Shown here: positions 5,787 through 13,481 of the stretch, piece by piece | Numbering within the stretch: the stretch's first letter is position 1 | Layout of the letters: each line of letters opens with the position of its first letter | From: CAKRJP01 sp963634745 | GTDB lineage: Bacteria > Bacillota > Clostridia > Lachnospirales > Lachnospiraceae | Length of the DNA: 22,063 nucleotides | Reading direction: 5' to 3' | NCBI GenBank assembly: GCA_963634745.1 | Contig: CAVHCX010000034.1 | Location: 1 to 22,063, forward strand | Made by a program: the position numbers and the translations under genes | The notes under the pieces: generated by a model | Told to the model about the DNA's origin: nothing | Seen by the model: the letters and a program-made list of their open reading frames with translations, nothing else | The model's database searches: none

Positions 5787-7315
5787 AAAGTTTTGCGATT
5801 CAGGGGATAGATGGCTATCTTGTGGATATAGAAGTTAAGATGTTAGACGGACAGCCTATGATATCCATTATCGGACTGGGAGATCAGGCTGTAAAAGAGG
5901 CCGGAGAGAGAATCCAGGCAGCGATCGATGAGAGCGGATATGTGTTTCCGAAAAAGAGGGTGATCATCAGCCTTGCACCCGGTGACAAAAAGAAAAGAGG
6001 CTCGCATTTTGACCTTGCTATGGCGATAGGCGTGCTTTACCAGAATGGAGATATAGGCGTGAAAAATCTGTCGGATTATGGATTTATCGGGGAATTAGCC
6101 TTGGATGGAAGACTGCGGGCGTGCACAGGGATTCTTCCAATGATTATCGCAGGACAGAAAAAGGGCATTAAGAAAATTATCGTACCGGCTGCTAATTTAA
6201 AAGAGGCTGGTTTGGTACATGGAGTGGAAATTCTGGGATTTCATGATCTGACAGGAGTGATTCGTTATCTGGAAGGGAAGATATCAGGAAGCGAACATCA
6301 AATAGAGGAAGCAAATAATGATTTGGAAGAGGCGGGAAAGGTTTTAGATTTTAAAGACGTCAAGGGACAAGATGAACTGATAGATGCAGTGGTACTTGCT
6401 GCTGCAGGTGGTCATAATATGCTTATGATAGGAGAACCGGGATGCGGTAAAACCATGATCGCACAGAGGATCCCCACCATCCTTCCGGAAATGACGGAGG
6501 AAGAGTGTCTGGAAGTTACAAAGATATATAGTATTTCCGGCTTATTGTCTAATGGGCATACCCTGATGAAATACAGACCCTTTCGAGCACCTCACCATAA
6601 TGTATCCTTAAATGCCTTGATCGGTGGAGGAGCAAATGCCATGCCCGGGGAAGTTTCGCTGGCACATAATGGAGTGTTGTTCTTGGATGAGCTTGCGGAA
6701 TTTTCAAGACGTACCCTTGATGCCCTTCGCCAACCGGTAGAGGATAAGAAAGTTTCTATTTCAAGAGTAAATGGCACCCATACATTTCCTTCGAATTTTA
6801 TGTTTATTACAGCTATGAATCCTTGCCCCTGTGGCTATTATCCGGGACAAAAGTGTAAGTGTACAGATTATGAGATCATTAAATACAGGGGGAAGATTTC
6901 AGGTCCGATCATGGACCGAATCGATATACAAAAAGAGGTACACCCAGTAAATTTCTTTGCAATCGCAGACCAGAAGGCCGGTGTCTCTTCAGAAGAACTG
7001 CGCATTAAGGTTGAAAGAGCCAGAAAGATACAGCAGGAGAGATATGCAAAGGAAAGTGGTATTAATTGCAATGCCCAGATGTCAACAGAATTAATTCAAA
7101 AATATTGTGCGCTTGATTCAGAATCCTTAAAGATCTTGAGGGAAACCAGTGAAAAATATGGATACAGTGCCCGGGTGATCCATAAACTCTTAAGGCTTGC
7201 CAGAACCAGTGCTGATCTGGATGGAGAAGAAAAAATCCGTCGGAAGGACATAGAAAAAGTTCTGACCTGTAGGGAATTGGACAAGAGCAACAGCAAAATG
7301 GTGGTGGTGAAATGA
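5771..7315 (+). CDS. yifB: YifB/ComM family Mg-chelatase-like AAA+ ATPase
   Basis: This 514-residue protein has normal length for the family. Residues 1-170 form the ChlI (Lon-S5-like) domain. The AAA+ core has Walker A GEPGCGKT (221-228), Walker B VLFLDELAEF and an RxPVEDKKVSISR sensor region, and a small Cys cluster CPCGYYPGQKCKC follows. The Mg_chelatase_C domain closes it. ComM of this family is a hexameric helicase that extends branch migration when incoming single-stranded DNA recombines during natural transformation. The gene starts inside the end of the transposase gene and its last 4 bases overlap dprA, so the three are translationally coupled. Confidence 0.93.
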   Translation: MATVVKSFAIQGIDGYLVDIEVKMLDGQPMISIIGLGDQAVKEAGERIQAAIDESGYVFPKKRVIISLAPGDKKKRGSHFDLAMAIGVLYQNGDIGVKNLSDYGFIGELALDGRLRACTGILPMIIAGQKKGIKKIIVPAANLKEAGLVHGVEILGFHDLTGVIRYLEGKISGSEHQIEEANNDLEEAGKVLDFKDVKGQDELIDAVVLAAAGGHNMLMIGEPGCGKTMIAQRIPTILPEMTEEECLEVTKIYSISGLLSNGHTLMKYRPFRAPHHNVSLNALIGGGANAMPGEVSLAHNGVLFLDELAEFSRRTLDALRQPVEDKKVSISRVNGTHTFPSNFMFITAMNPCPCGYYPGQKCKCTDYEIIKYRGKISGPIMDRIDIQKEVHPVNFFAIADQKAGVSSEELRIKVERARKIQQERYAKESGINCNAQMSTELIQKYCALDSESLKILRETSEKYGYSARVIHKLLRLARTSADLDGEEKIRRKDIEKVLTCRELDKSNSKMVVVK

Positions 7316-8076
7316 TACTATACTGGATTTGGCTTACCCAGATACCCTTTATTGGTCCGGTTACAGTCAGACACTTGATTGACAAATTAGGAGATGCAGA
7401 GAAGATTTACCGGTCCGGATCAGACCAATTAGAAAAAGTACCAGGTTTGACTGTAAGACAAAGAGAAAGCATCCTTCAAAATCATTCATTGGAAAAATCG
7501 AAAAGGATTTTTGATGAATGTCAGCATAAAAATATTTCTGTTTTATGCTGGGACGATGCTCGATATGCGGAACGAGCAAAGGAGCCGTCTGATGCACCTG
7601 CACTATTATATTATAAAGGTCAGTTTGAAAAGATGGACCAAACAGTAGGCATTATAGGTGCCAGAAGATGCAGTCAGGAGGCCAAACAAAAAACCATATC
7701 CCTTGCAGCGGAATGTGCAGGCAAAGAGATAACGGTAGTCAGTGGGATGGCCAAGGGAATTGACAGCTATGCCCACACCGCCTGCCTGAATACGGACGGT
7801 TTTACGGTGGCAATACTGGGAAATGGACTGGATATCTGCTATCCGGCAGAGCACAATAAATTAATGGAGTGTATAGAGGAAAAAGGGCTGCTCCTATCAG
7901 AATATCCACCGGGAACTCCTCCTAATAGATATCGATTCCCACGCAGAAATCGTCTGATTAGCAGTTGGTCTGACCGATTATTTGTAATTGAGGCCGGAAA
8001 GGGCAGCGGGGCATTAATAACAGCAGAATATAGCCGGAAATATGGGCGGGAAGTAGAATTTGATATTATACTATAA
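7312..8076 (+). CDS. dprA: DprA/Smf DNA-processing protein, C-terminally truncated
   Basis: DprA binds single-stranded DNA and loads RecA. This 254-residue product begins with a SAM/HhH-like region (PFIGPVTVRHLIDKLG) and holds the Rossmann core: VGIIGARRCS, VSGMAKGIDSYAHTA, YPPGTPPNRYRFPRRNRLIS, VIEAGKGSGALITAEYS. It then stops at GREVEFDIIL. Relatives run on for about 100 residues, with the last Rossmann strand (AVPG...), the SxGxNxLI loop and a winged helix. Those are absent, and I found no continuation in other frames up to 8160. The gene is probably a decayed end joined to foreign sequence. Start and operon coupling (4-base overlap with yifB) are normal. Confidence 0.85.
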   Translation: MILYWIWLTQIPFIGPVTVRHLIDKLGDAEKIYRSGSDQLEKVPGLTVRQRESILQNHSLEKSKRIFDECQHKNISVLCWDDARYAERAKEPSDAPALLYYKGQFEKMDQTVGIIGARRCSQEAKQKTISLAAECAGKEITVVSGMAKGIDSYAHTACLNTDGFTVAILGNGLDICYPAEHNKLMECIEEKGLLLSEYPPGTPPNRYRFPRRNRLISSWSDRLFVIEAGKGSGALITAEYSRKYGREVEFDIIL

Positions 8077-8162
8077 GGAGGTTTGGAACGTTTAATTCAG
8101 CCTGAAAATTAATTTTGCAAAAGGTGGACACAACATCATAAAGACCGGTACAAAAGTTCCCC

Positions 8163-8193
8163 TTGACCTAAAGCGCACTTCAGGTGCTATAGT
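8163..8193 (+). promoter_or_regulatory. MerR-type promoter, 19-bp spacer with dyad
   Basis: TTGACC (8163-8168) and TATAGT (8188-8193) are separated by 19 bases instead of 17. The spacer region holds an imperfect dyad, CCTAAAG-CGCA-CTTCAGG (8167-8184), with 14 of 18 symmetric matches. Over-long spacing plus central dyad is the signature of activation by DNA-twisting MerR-family regulators. No MerR gene is in the window, so the regulator would act from elsewhere. Bases 8077-8160 show nothing I can name. Confidence 0.7.
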
Positions 8194-8262
8194 TTCATTG
8201 TAGTAGAAATAGACAATTTAAAAGTATACAATGATAATTAAGAAAAAAGGAGTGCGCTTAAG

Positions 8263-10014
8263 ATGTATATTGAGAAGATCAACGGACCGGAGGATGTAAA
8301 GAAGATTAACATAGAAAACTTACCGAAGCTTGCCCAGGAGATGCGAGATGCCCTTCTCCTTCGTGCAAGCAAACACGGTGGACATTTCGGACCGAATTTT
8401 GGAATGGTGGAGGCGACCATCGCGCTGCACTACGTATTCGAGTCCCCAAAGGATAAGATCGTCTATGATGTGTCACACCAGACTTATCCCCATAAAATGC
8501 TGACCGGACGAAAAGATGCCTATCTGTTTGAGGAGCATTACGACGATGTATCCGGCTATTCCAACCCAGATGAGAGTGTGCATGATTTCTTTACCCTGGG
8601 CCATACCTCTACCTCGATAAGCCTTGCGGCTGGACTTGCAAAGGCCAGAGATTTAAAAGGAGAAAAGGGCAATGTGATTGCGGTTATTGGTGACGGTTCT
8701 TTAAGTGGCGGCGAGGCTCTAGAAGGCCTTGATTATGCAGCGGAACTAGGGGGAAACTTCATTATTGTTGTCAATGACAACGACATGTCTATTGCGGAAA
8801 ATCATGGTGGCCTCTATCAGAATCTTGCCTTGCTTCGAAAGACCAAAGGACAGGCAGAGTGCAACCTGTTTAAGGCAATGGGACTAGATTACGCTTACGT
8901 GGACAAAGGCAATGACGTGGCAGATCTAATTGCTGCGTTTCAGAAGGTCAAGGACAGCACAAAGCCGGTAGTTGTCCATATCAACACATTGAAGGGCAAG
9001 GGCTATGCACCGGCGGAACAGCACAAGGAAGAGTGGCATTACAGTGGGCCTTTTGATATTAAGAGCGGAGCCCCCTTGATGGATGATGGGGAGGAAGATT
9101 ATTCTTCTATAACTTGTGAATACCTCTTAAAGAAAATGAAAGAGGATCCGGCAGTTGTGGCCATCACATCCGGTACACCGACGGTCATGGGATTTACCCA
9201 GGATAAGCGCCAAGAAGCGGGAAGCCAGTTTGCGGATGTGGGGATCGCGGAGGAGACAGCAGTAGCTCTGGCATCCGGTATTGCGGCAAACGGAGGCAAG
9301 CCTTTTTACGGTGTATACAGTACATTTGTGCAGAGAACTTTTGACCAGATTGCACAGGATGTCTGCATCAACAAGAGCCCCATCACTATGGTAATCTTTT
9401 GGGGATCTGTCTACGGCATGAACGATGTGACACATCTTGGATTCCAGGATATTCCTATGTTGGCAAATATCCCGAATCTAGTATATCTTGCACCCACAAC
9501 GAAGGAAGAGTATCTTGCGATGCTGGACTGGTGTATGGATCAGACCGAATATCCGGTTGCCATCAAGCTTCCGGGAAAAGCTATGATCTCTGACGGTGCC
9601 AAAGTAACAAAAGATTTTAGTAAGCTAAATAAGTACGAGGTAACGGAGCAGGGAAGAAAGGTTGCCTTTCTAGGGCTTGGAACCTTCTACGGACTAGCGA
9701 AAGAAACAGCCGCATGCTTCAAGGAAAAGACTGGAATTACAGCAACCGTCATTAATCCCTACTACATTACCGGTTTGGATGAGGACCTTTTAAGGGACCT
9801 AAAAAAGGAACATGACCTGGTCATCACTCTAGAGGATGGTATCCTTGACGGCGGATTTGGAGAAAAAATTGCACGATTCTATGGAAATAGTCATATGAAA
9901 GTGTTAAATTATGGATTAAAGAAGGAATTTTTAGACCGTTATCAGGTGGATGAGGTATTAAAAGCCAACCATTTGACAAGTCAACAGATTCTTGAGGATA
10001 TTTTGAATCTATAA
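8263..10014 (+). CDS. Dxs-like (1-deoxy-D-xylulose-5-phosphate synthase family) thiamine-diphosphate enzyme
   Basis: This 583-residue enzyme has the full transketolase-type fold: a TPP domain with GDGSLSGGEALEGLD (from residue 143) and an NDNDMS metal turn, then a pyrimidine domain (VGIAEETAVALASGIAANGG) and a C-terminal transketolase domain. Dxs-type motifs include VSHQTYPHKMLTGR and GHTSTSISLAAGLA. It is some 40 residues shorter than canonical Dxs (about 620) and reads VSHQ where canonical enzymes have VGHQ. This short branch also occurs in lactic acid bacteria, which are not thought to depend on it for isoprenoids. Canonical Dxs joins pyruvate and glyceraldehyde 3-phosphate; the substrate here is uncertain. 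A good AAGGAG lies 10 bases before the ATG. It appears to lead a unit with the dapB gene. Confidence 0.85.
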   Translation: MYIEKINGPEDVKKINIENLPKLAQEMRDALLLRASKHGGHFGPNFGMVEATIALHYVFESPKDKIVYDVSHQTYPHKMLTGRKDAYLFEEHYDDVSGYSNPDESVHDFFTLGHTSTSISLAAGLAKARDLKGEKGNVIAVIGDGSLSGGEALEGLDYAAELGGNFIIVVNDNDMSIAENHGGLYQNLALLRKTKGQAECNLFKAMGLDYAYVDKGNDVADLIAAFQKVKDSTKPVVVHINTLKGKGYAPAEQHKEEWHYSGPFDIKSGAPLMDDGEEDYSSITCEYLLKKMKEDPAVVAITSGTPTVMGFTQDKRQEAGSQFADVGIAEETAVALASGIAANGGKPFYGVYSTFVQRTFDQIAQDVCINKSPITMVIFWGSVYGMNDVTHLGFQDIPMLANIPNLVYLAPTTKEEYLAMLDWCMDQTEYPVAIKLPGKAMISDGAKVTKDFSKLNKYEVTEQGRKVAFLGLGTFYGLAKETAACFKEKTGITATVINPYYITGLDEDLLRDLKKEHDLVITLEDGILDGGFGEKIARFYGNSHMKVLNYGLKKEFLDRYQVDEVLKANHLTSQQILEDILNL

Positions 10015-10103
10015 AAAACCAAAAAATTTATAAAAAAGTAAATCCTACGGAAGCTCTAAGAAGAGACCCTTCAAGATTCGGTCCACGAAAGGAGTATGAG
10101 ACA

Positions 10104-10931
10104 TTGCCTAATAAAACAAAACTTATCATTATCGGTCCTCGAGGGAAGATGGGAAAACTCATTACCCAGATTGCAGCCTCAAGGGAGGACATGCAGCTAA
10201 TTGCGGGAATCGGACCTAAGGGCCGTGACTATATCGGTAAGGATCTGGGAAGCCTTGCCATGGTGGGAGAGGACCTGGGAGTGCCGGTTTTAGATGATTT
10301 AAAGTCCGTGATTGATCAGTGCGACGTCATTATTGATTTTTCAACAAAAGAGATGGCTATGGAAGTACTGGACCTTGCAATCGCTCATAGGAAGGCTCTG
10401 GTGTGCGGAACAACAGGATTTTCAGAGGAAGAGATGCAGCGGTTTATGGATGCCGGGATACAGATTCCGATTTTGTATGCGGCGAATACTTCCAAGCTTG
10501 TGAATGTTATGAATAAGCTGTTGGAGATGGCGACCACAATTTTAAAAGACGATATCGAAAAACACCATGTGGATATTGAAGTGTTGGAGATGCATGATCA
10601 GTGGAAAAAGGATGCGCCCAGTGGAACTTCTAAGGAGATGGGGGAAATCATAGCCCATGCCCTTGGAAAAGAATTAGAAGACATGGCAGTTTGCGGACGG
10701 GAGGGCAGTAGTCCCCGGATTCCGGATACGATCGGTTATCATTCTCTGCGCGCCGGCAATATTCCAAGCAGCCATACCGTCTTTTTCGGTGGTATGGGAG
10801 AGCGGCTGGAGATTACACATCATTCCTACAATTGGGAATGCTTTGCCAGAGGAGCCTGTGACTGCGCAGCCTATCTGGCTGACAAAGGGCCGGGATTTTA
10901 TTCCATCAAGGATGTCCTGGGAATGAACTAG
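10104..10931 (+). CDS. dapB: 4-hydroxy-tetrahydrodipicolinate reductase
   Basis: DapB reduces 4-hydroxy-tetrahydrodipicolinate with NAD(P)H in the diaminopimelate and lysine pathway. The 275-residue product has a nucleotide loop (GPRGKMGKLI), the GTTGF motif, AANTSKLVNVM, and the active-site block EMHDQWKKDAPSGT. In that block the catalytic His and Lys are kept, while the neighbouring second His of enterobacterial enzymes is Asp. RAGNIPSSHTV and GERLEITH close the C-terminal domain. The start is TTG with AAAGGAG 9 bases upstream; the nearby ATG at 10094 is out of frame. It follows the Dxs-like gene by 89 bases without a clear terminator. No other lysine gene is nearby, so this could be a second, dedicated copy. 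Confidence 0.88.
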   Translation: MPNKTKLIIIGPRGKMGKLITQIAASREDMQLIAGIGPKGRDYIGKDLGSLAMVGEDLGVPVLDDLKSVIDQCDVIIDFSTKEMAMEVLDLAIAHRKALVCGTTGFSEEEMQRFMDAGIQIPILYAANTSKLVNVMNKLLEMATTILKDDIEKHHVDIEVLEMHDQWKKDAPSGTSKEMGEIIAHALGKELEDMAVCGREGSSPRIPDTIGYHSLRAGNIPSSHTVFFGGMGERLEITHHSYNWECFARGACDCAAYLADKGPGFYSIKDVLGMN

Positions 10932-10974
10932 GAATGAGCTGGGAATGTGCCAGAAATATGCCAGAAATATGCTG
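10920..10974 (+). repeat. Five degenerate 11-bp tandem repeats over the dapB stop
   Basis: The units are GGAATGAACTA, GGAATGAGCTG, GGAATGTGCCA, GAAATATGCCA and GAAATATGCTG, each exactly 11 bases. The first contains the last codons of dapB, with the TAG at 10929-10931. They look like expansions of the gene end. Confidence 0.75.
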
Positions 10975-11031
10975 GGCCTTCCGGGCGGACTAGAAAGGTC
11001 ATCCGGATTTCACTTGAAGTCTATTTAGAAG

Positions 11032-11066
11032 AGCATCTGTCAGAATCAAATCTGATGGATGCTTTT
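11032..11066 (+). terminator. Rho-independent terminator after dapB
   Basis: AGCATC and TCAGA pair with TCTGA and GATGCT, giving a stem of about 11 pairs with two central mismatches and a 6-base loop ATCAAA, followed by TTTT. It lies about 100 bases after the dapB stop and would separate that unit from the helicase gene. Confidence 0.65.
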
Positions 11067-11101
11067 GGCATGTCTTGCAAGACCTAGTTAAGGATTCTGA
11101 T

Positions 11102-11179
11102 GTGGCGACCTTACGTGGCAATCTTACGTGGTGCCCTTGCGCGGCGCTCTTATGTGGTGATCTTACGTGGCGCCCCTAT
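11102..11179 (+). repeat. Six 13-bp tandem repeats upstream of the helicase gene
   Basis: Units: GTGGCGACCTTAC, GTGGCAATCTTAC, GTGGTGCCCTTGC, GCGGCGCTCTTAT, GTGGTGATCTTAC, GTGGCGCCCCTAT. All are 13 bases and contiguous; the consensus is GTGGCGATCTTAC. The array ends 22 bases before the helicase ATG, so it fills the promoter and leader region. Unit count may vary between strains. Confidence 0.85.
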
Positions 11180-11201
11180 CTAATAGAAAGTGAGAACATA
11201 A

Positions 11202-13373
11202 ATGCAGTGGCAGGAATTTAAAGATAAATATTCAATTCGATTAAATGAGCAGCAAAGAGCAGCGGTTTTAAGTCTGGATGGACCGGTACTCTTATTGGCG
11301 GTGCCGGGTTCCGGGAAAACGACGGTTCTTATCACACGTCTGGGCTATATGATCTATTGCAAGGGAATTGATCCAAAGAAAATATTGACAGTCACCTACA
11401 CCGTGGCGGCGACAAAGGATATGACTAAACGTTTTGCCTCTTATTTTGGAGAGGAAGTGGCAGACCAGCTGGAATTTCGAACCATCAATGGGATCTGTGC
11501 GAAAATCATTCAGTATTATGGAAGAAAATTGGGAAAAGCACCCTTCAAGCTGGTGACAAATGAGAAAACTATCGCTGGGATCCTATCGAAGATCTATCAG
11601 GAAAGTGAGAAAGAATATGCTACTGATAGTGATCTGAAAAATGTAAGGACCCTAATCACATATATTAAAAATATGATGTTAAATGAAAAGGAAATCCAGA
11701 AATTAGAGGACCAGGCGGGAATCAAAATCTCTGTCATCTATAAAGAATATTGTAAGAGGCTTAGAGAACAGAAAATGATGGATTACGACGACCAGATGAT
11801 CTATGCCTACAAGATGCTCCGGGGAGTTCCGGAGCTTTTGGCCTATTTTCAGGATATGTACCCATACATTTGTGTGGATGAGGCCCAGGACACTTCAAAA
11901 ATCCAGCATGCCATTATTGCTCTTTTGGCATCAAAGACAGAGAATCTTTTTATGGTGGGGGACGAAGATCAGAGTATTTACGGTTTCCGGGCGGCTTATC
12001 CGGAGGCATTGTTGCTGTTTGAGCAAGATCACCCAAAGGCTAAAGTACTTTTGATGGAAGAAAATTTCCGGTCCGATGCCAATATTGTAGCGGCCGCGGA
12101 TGCATTTATTCAGAAAAATAGTTTGCGTCACGAAAAACATATGAAGGCTAGCAGACCAGCGGCGAAAGTAGTTAAAGAAGTAGAATTAAAATCCAGAAAT
12201 GCCCAGTACGCTTATCTGGCCAAGGTTGCTGATGGATGCACTAGACAGACAGCGGTCTTGTACCGGGATAATGAGAGCATGATTCCCTTAGTAGACCTTT
12301 TGGAACGAAAAGGCATCCCCTACCAGATGCCTAGCAAGGAGCTAACCTTCTTTAGCCATCGGACGGTGGTGGATATTGTCAATGTGATTCAATTTGCAAT
12401 GCATCCAAAAGATACAGAATTATTTCTACAGATATATTATAAGCTCGGTATCTTTCGAAGAAGGCAGGATGCCTTGAGAATTGCAGAAATTAGCAAAGAA
12501 AAAAATATGGAGCTATTGGACGCTGCCATCAATTATGGAAACCTAGATCCTTATTTAGTAAAAAAGCTAAAGACTAGCAGATCTGAGCTTAGACATCTGC
12601 CGGAGGATTCAGCGGAGGAGGCAGTCAACCGTATCGTAAAACGTATGGGCTATCAGAAATACCTGAAAGAGAAGGGCATCCGTGACAGCAAGATCCAATT
12701 ATTAAAAACCATCGCCAGCCGCGAGGAGTCCCCGAAACGATTGATTGAACGATTGGAAGAATTGAAATACATTATGCAGGAAAAAGAGCGGGATGCTTCC
12801 TGCCCCTTTATCTTATCTACCATCCATGCAAGTAAGGGATTGGAATATGATACGGTCTATCTGATGGATGCGGTGGATGGTATTTTGCCGGAGAAGATCC
12901 CGGAAAATATAAAAAATGCTTCGAAAGGGGAAATTGAAAGTTACGAAGAAGAGCGGCGCCTCTTCTATGTAGGAGTCACCAGAGCAAAGAATCAGTTGTT
13001 TGTATTTACCATGGATCGTCCGGGAAGCTTTGCCGCCGAATTGTTAAAAAAAGAGACAGCGAGAAATAGGGACCCAGGGGAGAAGGCCGGATCGGCAGGA
13101 TATAGGACGGAAAATAAGCCAGGAAAGAAGCAAAATAATTGCTATGGAAAAACAAATGCCTACGGGGTGCAGAAAACATCGAATGAGACATATAAAGAAC
13201 TTGTAGAAAAACTCAGTGTCGGAGTAACTGCGATACATACCATATACGGGAAAGGCATTGTGACAGAAGTGGATAAGAGGTATGTGCGCATCAAGTTTGG
13301 ACAAGTGTTTAAGAAATTTGATCTGGAGATTGTGGCGAATGGCGGTAAGCTTAAAGTGGAATCATTTTTGTAA
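11202..13373 (+). CDS. UvrD/Rep/PcrA-type superfamily 1A DNA helicase
   Basis: This 723-residue protein is a 3'-5' DNA helicase/translocase of the UvrD family. Seen in order: Q motif (LNEQQRAAV), Walker A AVPGSGKTT (Lys39), motif Ia (TVTYTVAAT), Walker B VDEAQDT (Asp226-Glu227), motif III VGDEDQSIYGFRAA, motif IV NFRS, motif V STIHASKGLEYDTV and motif VI EEERRLFYVGVTRAK. A linker rich in Lys, Arg and Asn follows, then a small C-terminal SH3/Tudor-like module (VTAIHTIYGKGIVTEVDKRY) like the RNA-polymerase-binding end of PcrA. It is close to full length for the family. The ribosome site (GTGAG) is poor, and a tandem repeat occupies the leader. It is probably one of several UvrD paralogues in the genome rather than PcrA itself. 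Confidence 0.9.
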   Translation: MQWQEFKDKYSIRLNEQQRAAVLSLDGPVLLLAVPGSGKTTVLITRLGYMIYCKGIDPKKILTVTYTVAATKDMTKRFASYFGEEVADQLEFRTINGICAKIIQYYGRKLGKAPFKLVTNEKTIAGILSKIYQESEKEYATDSDLKNVRTLITYIKNMMLNEKEIQKLEDQAGIKISVIYKEYCKRLREQKMMDYDDQMIYAYKMLRGVPELLAYFQDMYPYICVDEAQDTSKIQHAIIALLASKTENLFMVGDEDQSIYGFRAAYPEALLLFEQDHPKAKVLLMEENFRSDANIVAAADAFIQKNSLRHEKHMKASRPAAKVVKEVELKSRNAQYAYLAKVADGCTRQTAVLYRDNESMIPLVDLLERKGIPYQMPSKELTFFSHRTVVDIVNVIQFAMHPKDTELFLQIYYKLGIFRRRQDALRIAEISKEKNMELLDAAINYGNLDPYLVKKLKTSRSELRHLPEDSAEEAVNRIVKRMGYQKYLKEKGIRDSKIQLLKTIASREESPKRLIERLEELKYIMQEKERDASCPFILSTIHASKGLEYDTVYLMDAVDGILPEKIPENIKNASKGEIESYEEERRLFYVGVTRAKNQLFVFTMDRPGSFAAELLKKETARNRDPGEKAGSAGYRTENKPGKKQNNCYGKTNAYGVQKTSNETYKELVEKLSVGVTAIHTIYGKGIVTEVDKRYVRIKFGQVFKKFDLEIVANGGKLKVESFL

Positions 13374-13376
13374 TAA

Positions 13377-13410
13377 AGTAACTTACGAGTTACTAACTTG
13401 TGAGTATAAT
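13377..13410 (+). promoter_or_regulatory. Twin ACTT-NN-GAGT dyads next to a TATAAT box
   Basis: ACTTACGAGT (13381-13390) and ACTTGTGAGT (13396-13405) are two palindromic ACT-N4-AGT sites 15 bases apart. TATAAT (13405-13410) touches the second. AGTAACT-TACG-AGTTACT (13377-13394) also forms a perfect 7-bp hairpin. It could be a regulated promoter of the GNAT gene; no good -35 is visible. A GCTATC/GGTAGC hairpin lies further down the leader, at about 13439-13454. Confidence 0.4.
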
Positions 13411-13481
13411 TATTGAAGGTGTGAACTTCTTTCGATTTTGCTATCGATTGGTAGCAGTAAAAAGTAAAGGAATGGATTTCT

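Noticed and set aside
11102..11179. CRISPR array
   Set aside because: Units of 13 bases are contiguous without spacers, and there are no cas genes.
13439..13454. Riboswitch in the GNAT leader
   Set aside because: Only a 6-bp hairpin is present, without any known aptamer sequence.
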